Made by a program: the position numbers and the translations under genes. 64,000 nucleotides of DNA from contig NC_087080.1 of NCBI RefSeq assembly GCF_026151205.1, positions 15,261,337-15,325,336 on the forward strand, given 5' to 3'. Source of the DNA: Bolinopsis microptera. Lineage: Eukaryota > Ctenophora > Tentaculata > Lobata > Bolinopsidae. Positions 1 to 11,754 of the stretch are shown here, in pieces. The first letter of the stretch is position 1. The number at the start of each line of letters is the position of its first letter. The notes under the pieces were generated by a model, which was not told where the DNA came from, did no database searches, and was given only the letters and a program-made list of their open reading frames with translations.

Positions 1-1104
1 TTTGAGCTGAAGAAGTGGATATGGGTTTTGGCAGCTGCACCGAAAAAAAACTGAAAATACAGCGTAATTGATTTTTGAACACACGGTAAACACGGTAAAC
101 CCTTTTTTTACAAAGAGAGATGCATAAATATTGGAATAATCGATTAATTCCTGGACGGCCAGAGTCAAACAGTCCTAGTGGCGTCTTTTTTTGCAATTGC
201 TTTTCAGATTACAGCAAATCGAACTTCGCTTGCTTTTCTCTTTTCCAGTTTTCAGGCCGGCTGCTAATTGTTCTCGAACAGACTTCATTTTATCGCTCAT
301 CACTTTGGTTCCAGTTAGTATTGGCCAATTTGGAGGCTCATGATAGGTTTAATTAAATGCTTCTTTGATAAAGCGATTCGTGTTTCACAGGCGAGAGATT
401 TCTCCCACGGCAGAGATTCACACTGAAATCGCTCTCACCCATGTATGAAAAGATTTGAAGCATACAATGATGCACTTAGAAGGCTTTTCAAAAATGTTTA
501 CTATTTGCGCTAACATCAAAATCCCAAATACCATGTTTAACTTTGAAAGCTTAAATTGCCAGAAATCCAGAAAATTGCAGCCCAACGGAAATCAGCAATC
601 ATTTACTGGAAGTCGAAGTATCGATGTATCGTTTCCGTTTAGTGCGACCGCTTCTCCCTGTTTAAATTAACTGCTTAACGATGGATGCTCACTGCTCAAC
701 CTGCAAAAATCGGATATTTCGTTGCAAAATCCATGGAATCCTTTTAAAAAGAAGCTTTAAAAGAGCTTTTTTATTTTAACTTATTTTGGTTCGATCAAAA
801 GGACAATTTCTTTTGATACTGGAGGAGGACAGAGAAAGATATAAAAAAGAATCTCCAGCTTTAAGGAATCTTTTAGAATTTCTCTTAAACCCTGACTGGC
901 AAGGATTCTAATTCCACAAAATGTGATACTCACAATGGAATTTAAGATCCTCAGAAGATCACGTTCAGATGTTACGTAAGCGAGCTTAGGGAAAGGGGTT
1001 TGAAAAAGCATAAGCTATCGTAATTTCTACACAAGAGCTGTGTATGGCTTACAGAAATGAGAAAGGGGAGGAGGGTCTAAAATAAATAAAACCTAGCTAA
1101 CCTA

Positions 1105-1495
1105 ATAGTAATATGTGAACGACCCCTTACTAATGCAGGCGTAAGGCATGCATAACCAGTGAAGGATAGTTATATATGTACCAGTACATGTATTACGTAA
1201 TCAGCTGAGGGGGGCTGGGGGGTTTCCAAATGCTTACGGTTGATTACGGGGGGGGGGGGGGGGGGGGGGGGTTTGGTCGTTGATTACGTAATAAAAATTT
1301 ACTTTTTTACTTTTTTACCCTCTAGAATAATAACAATTTGACAATATTTTAATTCAAGGCCATAATTAGGTAATATTGCTGTTAGGAGGGGAGGGGGGGG
1401 GGGGTTGGGTCTGGATTACGGTCGATTACGGAGGGGTAAAAATTGCTAAAATATTGATTACGTAATATGTGAACGACCCCTAATATTACGTACGT
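1105..1495. repeat. repeat block with TTACGTAA-type ends
   Basis: The motif TAATATGTGAACGACCCCT occurs at about 1110 and again at about 1463. The related inverted motif GGTCGTTGATTACGTAAT lies at about 1275. Several GATTACG words and a long G run lie between them. Direct and inverted copies of one terminal motif suggest one or more small MITE-like elements, possibly nested. No target-site duplication was identified, so the borders are approximate. Confidence 0.4.
1248..1271. repeat. poly-G homopolymer
   Basis: An uninterrupted run of about 24 G residues inside the TTACG-rich repeat block. The length is prone to assembly error and to polymorphism. Confidence 0.9.
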
Positions 1496-2352
1496 ATTCA
1501 CGATTATGCAGAAACATTTGGATGAGGCGGAGTGAGACTATTATCTTGAGCGAAAACAGGGATTAGCCCATAAAAACTACATAAACGACATAAGTACCGC
1601 AGTTAATCTTGAGTAAGCTGTCATGCATGTCAACAGAACCATGTCAGATCGGACCACCTCACCAATGCTTATAAGACAAATGTTCGATTGTAATGACTAA
1701 AAGTTTTTGAAGACCAGCTCGTTAGCTGGACAGTATGTGACAGAATGAGTTATCTTATTTACCTAGTAAACAAAACGTGAGATGGCATTGACTGTTCAAT
1801 TTGTCTACCTGATCTCCACGACCGAATCGTTCAATTCCGGAAAATATTTCACCAACAAAAATTCTTTGAGAAACCTTTGAGATGCCCTACGAGAATAATT
1901 CACGCCACTTGTATCACATTTAAAATCCATAAATCGAGTACATTGACCATGCCTCCACCGGCCCGGTTTAACAATAATTTGTCTACCGTTGTTTCCAAAT
2001 AACAGTGAGATTGAAAATTTAAACAGACGTTCCAGACAGGCCTGGTATTTGGTGTCCGCCTCTTTAGACAGTATAAGAATGGGATCTACCGGTTTGCTTG
2101 CAAGTTCGGGTATCTCCTCTACTTACACAGCTAGAGAGCTGTTTCCTTGTTCATTTTTACCAGTCTCAGAGGTTTGTAAGAGTAGGATTGTCTCTTTCGT
2201 GTTGTTGGAGACATTGTGAGTTACAACCGGGGAATTTCATGGTTAGAACCACCTTTGTTCGGGTCATTATAAGAAACGTTATTGGACATGAGTGTTATAA
2301 TTATTGCGAAATTAGGTAATAAGGTAATAGACATGCATCTGCCAATTGTAGG

Positions 2353-2608
<256 letters not shown>

Positions 2609-2731
2609 TTAGGGAGATGGGAAAGTGCGATTTCGTGTTCAGTCCGTCGCTATATTTTGTCAGTAACACATATTAAACCGTGATCACGTTTTATTTTCTT
2701 CTCTTCGTTTAGCTGCTCTTTGTCAATCGCC

Positions 2732-5700
2732 ATGTTGAGGATTATGCCCGTGCCCAGTTCGAAATCGAACAGCAATCAACGCAACATCAACAATTCAGGT
2801 GACTTTATGAAGTTGCATGTAGGGGAATTTTATGGCTTGTTTGGTAATTTATAAATATAATACTAGTCGACACTTTTAATTAATAAAAACAGGAGTGGGG
2901 ACAAAGGATCAATTAATATAGGATTTTCCTGAAAGCTGGTGCTCAAGTCTAAACTCAATATGACACAGCGGTAATTGGATAATTACCATGGTAACAAGGT
3001 AATGGTCTCATTATCTTGGTGGTCTCATTATCTTGGTGCTCAGATAATCAGATCTCTCCCCAAAGAAACGATCAAGGATTTGATTTAACCGTGAACAAGA
3101 TGGTTCTGTAACGTAACTTATATTGAGGAACACGTCTATTCATGCGAAAATAAAGAGATAAAGAAGAATTTTCCGTAAAAATTGCAGCTGCTTATAGATT
3201 GAATAAACTAAAGTGATGAAGCTATGAATATATGACATGGTGCTTATGTACATATACATTAGCACCATGTCATCATTCTATACCCTGTATATATACAGGG
3301 TGTACCACAGAAAGTGTGATTTTTTGAGAAATGATACAAAATATTATGAAGGAGCAGTTGCTAAAGACTCTTCATCACACTGTGTCAATATATGTCGAAT
3401 TTATGCATACCAAATTTCAAGTCCCTATCAATTTTTGATTTCTCACAAATATATACTGTCACGTGTGTTATATCACGTGTATAATATCACGTGTTATACT
3501 GTCATGTGTTCAACGACAAATACAATAACACAATATTATAGCCTTCTTATTTGTGAAATTTAAATGTGACGAGTCAACGTATACCTGAAGTGGTTTGTAA
3601 TTAAATTTTTGTTGACGATGACTTTCAATTTCACCGTGGCAGTATGGGATTCTTCTTTTCTTTTTTGGGAAATGTTGTTGTTACCCGGTTTTCTTTTATT
3701 ATCTGGAGCTGGAAAATGCACGCTACCCCACTTTAAACTTGTACGATGCAGTAAACCATCTGAAATTCCGCACCTCTACCCAACCTTACATATTCAGTTC
3801 TAGTAAAATTGCAAGTTCCTGTTTCATTACAGCTTGAAGATTGTATTGCCAAGAGGTGAGAATACTAAATAATGGAAAATTTTAAGTCTACTTCAAAACA
3901 TGAAAGAGAATCTCATAAATTCATGGTTGAGGGTTAGTCTTGTCATGAACAATGACAGAGTTCTGGTCTGAATTCGGATGTTTCTACGTCAATATTTGTT
4001 TTTAAGTGTTTGCGAATGGCACTTTAACATGAATGGTTTCCAAGACCAGGGTTTTTGTATCTTGCCAAAAAGAAAAAAATAGAAGATTACAGGATACTGG
4101 TGGGGAGATGTTTTGTCGCATTTTGACAGTGATGTTTTTATAAGTCAATACTGAGTGTAGTGCATCCAGCCTCCACCTCTGCCTCTGCCGCTACCCCGCC
4201 CATCAATCATTCCAGCTCCGCTTATCCAAGATTGTACACCCTGAAGTCGAGAATGCAGTTGGAAACCTGCAGTCCTATGGTCACACTAGACCCGTGCTAT
4301 CACGTGCAAATATTGCACGTGCACTCTGTAGATATATGTGGAACTTCCTCCGGTTTTAAACCAGCTGATGCACATTGCACATATTCAACCGACCTGTAGT
4401 GATAATTTAAGACAATTACATTGATCCTCATTTTCCAAAGATTTCCCGACTTCTTCCACTTTCACTGTGATTAGCTGCAACGGTATTTAAACGATTTCGT
4501 TTAATGACGCCTAATCGAGCTTCTAGACAAATAGGCTAGCAGATGGCGTTTCCACCCCCAGGTTCAAACCCATTTTCATCATTAAGAATTTCTTTTGAGC
4601 ATGTAATTCAGGATTACTGCACAATCCCAGCTTTCCAGAATATTCTCATCAGATTTCTTCGGTAAGAATCATGACACGTTTTTGCTTCGATTATACAATG
4701 ATCTCAGAAGTCAAAAAGTCTTTTGATGCTTGAAAATAAATTTCTCCTCCTAAAATGGTAACGCAATTTTATGGGAAAACTTTTTATTGAATCCCTATCA
4801 GAAATGGAGCATCACGCCTCTTCGACCAACTTATGATAATGTTTTCAGTGGTCATGTTCATTTACACAGATTTGTCCTCTGAAACCTGCCAGGAACAATA
4901 CAACGGGTCTCCTAAATCGGGAGGTTTCAGAACCGAAAGTAAGTTTTATAAATTCTTGAGCATTCTTACCACGTGTCACAATTGTGAAAGTAAGCTCTTA
5001 ACGCAATCTCAGCCATCCTTCTCTACCTTAAACTATATGGGACATAATATTTATTGACATCCAAGCTCTTAGTCTTATAGTACGTTCGTCATCGTTGAAT
5101 TTCCGAAATAGATTGTGAAACTGTAACTGTAAAGCAAACTGTATTTCATCCATCGATGGCAAATAATACGGGCGGTTAGAATTAAGTCGTAGTTGCAATG
5201 TTGAATTTTGGTCAGATTACTGCCACAATTCCATAATTTATGTATGGGGTCCATGGATGCCCATCATATTTCATGGTTCTCAGAAAATACTGGTTTGTTA
5301 TCAAATATTAAAGTTTAAACCTAAAACCTGCAAGTCCTACTCCTAAAAGTCACGAAAATACTAATTTTGTGCGCGCACTAAACTTTTAGAAAAGTGTTGC
5401 CGGTTGGGCAAAATTATGGGAAGATAGGAATAAGTCAAGTTGACAATATTCATCGTTTGTGCGGTAGAGCAGTCGAGTTTTAGACATGGTAAAGTGCGTG
5501 GAAATTGAATAATGTCTCGATTTAATCACTGCACAGTTACTACAGCTAGGAACAGTACTATAGATCCCAGTTTTATCATGGTATATAATCAAATTAATCA
5601 TGGAACATTCTTGTAATCCTTCTGAATCACGAGAATCAATTGGCACGATTGTCTGTAACACACCTCTTCATAGATAAATGTAATAATTTTCCCAATCATC

Positions 5701-8199
5701 TTGGTTCCAGAAGTAACATTTTAGATCGCGTGGAAACTAGATTAACGAAAATCCGAAAATAGGGCTACTTAGTAGGGAATGTGGATCGGTAAAAACTCAC
5801 AAAAAATAGCATAATTATTGTAAAAGATAATGTCGGCTTCTCATCTTCTGGATTTCTGGACCAGGTAAAGTTAAACGCCGTTTAGCTTTTTTGCTAGTTG
5901 ATCCAGCTAGATCTTATAAACCAGGGCGATCTTGGGCTATTACAGTTCTTTGTTCCCCGATTTTACTGAGATCGTCTTCTCTCGAGTTTTGTAGTTTTTA
6001 ATGCGGGAAATCAGTAAAAGAGCAAAAGTGAGGGTTACAGGAACACCAGCAACAGTGAAGGTTACAGGAACAGCAGCAACGGGGGCCCACGGCAGCGCTA
6101 GAGGTTAGCAAAGTTAATCTTGCATGACAGTGGGATTACATTACTAAGAATCCAGAATTTAAAATTCTTTTAGTTTAATGAGTTTATAACTTGTTTTTGC
6201 AAGAAATTATTCGTTTTTACATTCGCAGTCTTACAGCGATCGTAGAGTAATACCCAGTCCGAGCTTCAATTGCAGTTTTGAATTATTCTAAATTCTAATC
6301 ACGCACGAATTTTCCCATGTGCTATTGATATGTGTGATGTGCAATGATCTTATGATGTATTATGCAACGAAATTGTTGACATATATCATCACATTTCCGT
6401 AATTCTGCTATTCATTGTCTCGCTTTAACTTAAACATTAATAAGATGGGCAAAAGTGAATTACAGTGTCCATCACTTAATAGAATAGGACATATTTTTCC
6501 ACACAATTTTACTCATAATTTTGTATTTACTTAGAAATTGAAGCAGGAAATCAAACTATCGACTCGCTTCCACAATAATTATCGACATTTTGGCTTGGGA
6601 TTAAAATCGGGCATTTTTCGTCCTTTCTTTACTCACGTCGTTTTCCTGAGAACATCAGCTAATTAGTATCTAATCATCGCTAAAACTAGTAATTATCGCG
6701 TTTCATATCGTTGTTTAGTGTTCATTGTTGTTTGTCGAAGTGCTTTTGGATGAAAATTTAACCTAGGCACGGATCAAGGCATCGTTCTAACTTCTAATTG
6801 TGGATTGAAAATCAAGGTGAGCGCCGGAAAACTGTTCCTTTAAAATTAAATTATGTTTGAAATATAATTATATGTAATGAAGTAAAACATTGTCGCTAAC
6901 AATACAAAGATTGTTTTGAAGAGACCTGTAAGAGGCAGGCTTACAAGAAGCCGTTAGAACACTCTTATCAATCACTAAAGTGTGATTATTTATCTCAAGT
7001 TGTCATTAATCAACTGCTATGATACTGGCAATACTGTCTCAACTTTTATATATTTTTACAGAGACAGTGCACCTTGCAATTTGCTATGTATTTGTAATAC
7101 TGCAGTGCGGAGTTGTGTGAAAGTATGAAGTTATCCATAGCAGCAATTATCAGCCAGACAACCAGCCTCCTAAAGACGTGGATCATTGCCGTCTGTTTGG
7201 AACAAATGAGTCCCGAGACAGACCGCTCCCCACCATATGTACATAGTATTATATCGAGATCTGGAGCACAGACTACACTCGTTTAGGCCGCACAAAGGGG
7301 CCCCATCAGCGCTATTATAGATTGTATTGTCATGGTAATGTACTGTCGTTTCTGAAGAGATTGTTATGGTGATGAACTGCATGATCGCTTCACAGTGATC
7401 TGGGAAAAGAGGTCGCCGGAATTGCCTCCTTACCGTTTGCGTACTCTCACTTTGCTCTTTGTAGGATTAGGATAAGTACATTCAGTCAGTATTACTTTGC
7501 TTAGTTATTTCAACTTTATCTCAACAACTTTTATATCTTAAGATGACTCACTTTGGCTAAGGTAGCAGAATATATTTGGACAAAGATTCCGGATTTCAGG
7601 ATTAGTCTGCCCAGAAACCAGAAAAAAAGGCATTGTCCCAGAAGTTACACACGTGTGGGAGAGCTCTTTACAAAGAATACAATTTTCTGGTGATATCGTT
7701 TTCGTCCCTTCCATCTCATAACTAAGCTGTTTTGATTTATTTTCCAGTTCTCAAGTGAATCCAGAGCAAACAGGAACCAGGAACACTCGCCATATCAGGT
7801 TAATATCGAAATTATCAGTATACCATTGTTACTTACTAAATAATAACTGATGATAATTATACGTGAACTATCCTATCTATCTAATTCTATGCCGATAAAT
7901 AAAGTTAAACCTAAAAATACTCTTACTTTATAACTTATTTCATTGTTTCTAAATATAAGCCAATGGAGGAAAGAAATCTATAATTTATTTCCACGACCGT
8001 TGCTGATGCTCCTTCCAAGAGAATCAATTACAATGTTGCTCAATGGCTAACTCTTGATTAGTGAAGTGGCGATCCCGGGTATATTTTATAATTACAGCTA
8101 CATAATTCGGTGTACATCGAGCCAGCCCTTTTCCGGACTGTTACTGAGAGTTTGGAGTTAGGACCAATATTATTTGGTTGTGTTTTTTACACCATTTGA
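2732..8199 (+). CDS. gene A: tentative multi-exon gene of unknown function
   Basis: A chain of small exons with compatible phases, built by eye. Exon 1 is 2732-2798, starting MLRIMPVPSSKS, and ends in phase 1. A pyrimidine-rich acceptor (AG at 2711-2712) lies 19 nt before its ATG. Exon 2 is 4849-4938, phase 1 to 1, encoding VVMFIYTDLSSETCQEQY and a Ser/Gly-rich stretch, with a GTAAGT donor. Weaker follow-ons are 6767-6816 (phase 1 to 0), 7748-7798 (phase 0 to 0, FSSESRANRNQEHSPYQ, very good acceptor TTTATTTTCCAG) and a possible last exon 8098-8199 that opens LHNSVYIEPALFRTV and ends in TGA. No domain is recognised. Exons 1 and 2 and the 7748 exon are the best supported. The links between them are inference, and the exons could belong to a longer gene downstream. 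Confidence 0.3.
3234..3272. repeat. perfect short hairpin
   Basis: GACATGGTGCT is followed after a 17 nt loop by its reverse complement AGCACCATGTC. The next palindrome, CCCTGTATATATACAGGG, lies about 12 bp downstream at the start of a MITE fragment, so this is probably part of the same repeat cluster. Confidence 0.6.
3292..3398 (+). mobile_element. MITE fragment, family 1 (copy 1)
   Basis: It starts TATACAGGGTGTACCACAG and continues nearly identically to the sequence at 52941-53040, differing at only a few positions over about 100 bp. The 3' inverted end present in the other copy is missing here, so this copy looks truncated or diverged. It lies in intron 1 of tentative gene A. Confidence 0.7.
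6001..6103 (+). CDS. candidate alternative first exon (gene A region)
   Basis: The ATG at 6001 follows a good acceptor (TCTTCTCTCGAGTTTTGTAG) by 6 nt. It opens a frame beginning MREISKRAKVRVTG, which runs in a Thr/Ala/Gly-rich style to a GTTAGC donor at 6104 in phase 1, the same phase as exons 1 and 2 of gene A. The exon contains an internal approximate duplication (GTGA.GGTTACAGGAACA). No homology is recognised, and it may be chance. Confidence 0.2.
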
Positions 8200-11100
8200 T
8201 TCTTTTCCAGTTCTCGTACAGTTCTTTTCCAGTTTTCCCCATTCGTTTTATTTGTTCTACCCCATTCGCGTTCGGTTGATCGTTTCATTTTTGTGTAAGC
8301 GGCATGTTCATATATTTCACTAGATATCTCAACCTGCAGAGCACACATAAATCTACCTGTGATCAGCTAAAGATTGAAGGTGACAACGAAATCGTACCAC
8401 GTCACTCACCATGTTCAGATAGTCAATCTTCTTCAAGTTAGTTCGATCCAGCCAACTGTTCTTGGTTTTTTTAATGACGAAAATAGAAAAACAGAAAATG
8501 AAATTCTTGAAATTCTTGAATTAGTCGTCTCAATTGCAAAACAGGCACTTTTGATTCCTTTTTGGAGAATTATAACGTCGATAGATTTCCCGGTCATGGC
8601 AATAATCAAACAATTCCGGGGAAACAGTGAAGGGGGTGAATGATGTCACCCCACTGATCAAAGGATACACATCAGGTCCATTTATAAGACTTTAAAGATG
8701 GAGTTCCCTGAATTTCACTGGATACGCTCATGATCATGATTGTTCACTGATGTACCACGTACCATCACACTTTTACTTGATCGGCAATTATATTGATAGG
8801 AAATTGAGTTGATCCGAAGCATAATTTACTAACCTTATTAAGATGACCACCAATGGAAATTTGAACTGACTCCTTTTGGTCCCATTTGAGTATAGGATGC
8901 TGTCGATTTGGCCAGCAAGCTCATGGCTAATATCTTCAAATCTATTGTCTTTACCAATGGTCGATCCTGGCACAAAAATATTCGGGGGAATTTGCGTATC
9001 CGCGTCATGACTAAGGGCAACCACCAACTCCACCTCCTTGAGTAGGTAGTGAGTAGTTATGCATTAGTTATACCGGGAAGAATCTGCCCAATCGGCATAA
9101 TATTAGCTTATTATCAGCCGGTGAAATTACTGGAATAAATGCTCCCACTGACTGGCACAATGATTTCGAGTGACTTGGAGAAAGAAAACTGGTAACTGTG
9201 TGCTTGGAATGCTGGTGACACTTTTGGGGTGAAGCAGGACTGGATTGAGGAGCCACAATGCCTGATCCTCCTCTGTTTACCAACTGATAATTCCCAGGTT
9301 ACTCGTCCAGACTGGTCGGGGAAGTGCCCTGGTAATGGCAAACAAAGTCACTTCAGCGGCTCCATCAACATATCAAGTGTTGGCTGTTCAGCGCGATTCC
9401 GGACATATTCACTTTTGAACAGGCTATTGTCCAGTTGATCTGGAATCCTCCTAATTTATTCTGAGCAGTATTTCTCATTTTTCTCTGACATGGTCAGTTC
9501 ATCCTATCCAATCTTCATTTTGATCTGAGATCTATGCTGGCTCTTTAAAGGAAGTTGTGATCTCATCTGAGAAGTGTAATCTGTCTTCCTTCACATCTGT
9601 AATCCAATCAGTGGTCACTTTGGTCTTGATCCCATCTAGTGATCCTTGCAGTGGTCATTCTTTTTGGAATCTGAGCTGGTTTTCTTTTCGTTTGGCCTGT
9701 TTGCGTGATGAGCAACCAAATAACAGGTTGGTTGGTTGGTTTTAAGTTTATCCTTACAGTTTTCAGCATCACCAACGCTCACAAAAACTAAATACATATC
9801 AACATTCTCTTTAATATCAAAAATTTAAAAACAGCAAAGATTGGTTATTATTTTTTATCACAATCTGGTCATATTATACGTGTAGATGCGCTTATTCTCT
9901 CTGTACTTCGCGATCGTCTTCGTTTGAAGGTATTCGAACTGAGGTCAAGCAACATATGAACAATGAACTATCTGTGAGCCGTTATCGAAGTCTTATTATT
10001 GACAAAACATCACATTATGTACAATAAAAACTGGTCACCTTTAACGGACATAAACACATTGATAAACAGTATCCGCGAACGCGGATGGCTTAGTCCTATT
10101 AAAATTCAAACAACTATTATAGACTACCGATAGACAATTGTACGTGAATTGTGACAATTGTGAATTGTGACAATTGTCCTAATCGTGACAATTTACGTAA
10201 GGCCACAAAGTGAAGTGTGTAGGTCACAGGATCCCTGGCCAGGCCGGGTTATAGATACACTAGACAATGGTGATCCTCGTGTACACACAATAGGTACTAC
10301 AAGGCAAGGCTTATCAATATGAGCTGTATAGATTATAACAGTTTATTATTACCGTACCTTTACTTAGGTAACATTTCTGGGTTGATCAATATACCTCGTT
10401 TACTGCAGTTGTGCGGGCCGCTGCAGCAAACGTGAGACGGAAAACATCACTTGGGTGACGTCCAAATACACGAATTACCTATACAACTCAGCGTTACGTC
10501 ACGTCAATAAAATAAAATATACTCACAAGTTACAAAATTACTCACATTTATTAGGTTTGCATAAGTTGAGAAACGATTACTCGATTAGCCTACACTTAGG
10601 TTTGTGTTAAGGAATACTTGATATTTCTTTTTGGAATTCAGTTATATTAGTTTGACAACGTGGAAATTGCTCTCCGATAATTGAAAGCGGAGTATTTGAG
10701 ATGGCTCACACTCGATTGTATTTGAGATGGCTCACACTCGATTGTATTTGAGATGGCTCACACTCGATTGTATATGAGGAGTGAGGAAGCATATCAGTTA
10801 CCTAGCTTTAAAAATTTAAAGTTACTTGGCCTTCAATTCAGAAACCCTAGCCTTACCTTGATTTAAAAACGTAGCCATTAAATACAATAGGGATCGTATA
10901 GCCTTAAAATTTAGAAGCCAACAATTTCTTAAATTTTAAAAGAACTTGATCTTAACTTCCAAATGATTCTGACCTGCCTCACTTTTCAATTTCAATTACA
11001 GAAGGATTTTAGGCTCCAATGTTTAAGTCATCAGTATACATATAATAACCCTTTATAAAAAATATCGTAATCAAAATTGAGGTCGACTGTTAAACAGTAA

Positions 11101-11754
11101 ACATGATTAACCTTATAGCTAGGATTGGCATCCAGGGTTCATTGTGATTTCCAATGTCGATTGTCGTGTAACTAATGACTAATGCTTCATAACCCGAAAT
11201 TAATCTATAAGGAAACATAATATGCCTGAGGCAATATTATGCTTGCCTTCATCAGCCCACTTGAAGCTAGATTGTCGGAGGCAGTTGTTATTGTGTTGCG
11301 TATTATTAATTTCAGTAGTGCTCAAGTGATACCATTTCTCTGACCTATTGTATTCCTTGATAATTGTTGCTATATTGGTCTTCCCTGCCCCTTGCTTCGT
11401 TGCTGCTCCACGACTGAGAAGACACTATTCGCAGCTGGTTGACTGAAATACGTTTCATATACTGGTCTCTCATACCCGATGCATGTTTTCTGTCAAAGAT
11501 CAAAAGCAGTTGCCCGACCGCACATAAACTTCTTATAGTAAGTGGACATGATAACCTAATGAATGAAGTATAAGATATTCAAATTTGCTACAAGTTATTA
11601 TATACTATAAGTTATTATTATACAGCTTAATCGTAATACTAATAATAATATCATCAGAAACTGGGTGTGTCGATATTTGATAAGTATAACATACATAATG
11701 ACTCCGATAATTGGAGATATTATGTTTAGGGTATGGTACTAATGACACACACTA
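8200..11754. other. gene-free interval
   Basis: Apart from a 26 bp minisatellite near 10.7 kb and a small cluster of ACAATTG palindromes near 10.14 kb, I see no exon with both splice signals and no recognisable protein. The 90-codon open frame at 8374-8643 starts with TTG and has no family features. Frames at 9.07-9.44 kb on both strands mirror one another and were not accepted. Confidence 0.45.
10693..10775. repeat. 26 bp minisatellite, 3 copies
   Basis: The unit TATTTGAGATGGCTCACACT plus CGATTG is repeated head to tail three times with almost no divergence, implying a recent expansion. It is in apparently non-coding sequence. Confidence 0.9.

Noticed and set aside
7128-7289. 53-codon ATG frame MKLSIAAIISQTTSLLK… after an acceptor-like TTTTTACAG
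   Set aside because: Looks signal-peptide-like at first, but is short, ends without a donor and is overlapped by an antisense frame of similar length.
8374-8643. 90-codon + strand frame (…LLQVSSIQPTVLGFFNDENR…)
   Set aside because: Starts with TTG, no flanking splice sites that fit, no recognised domain.
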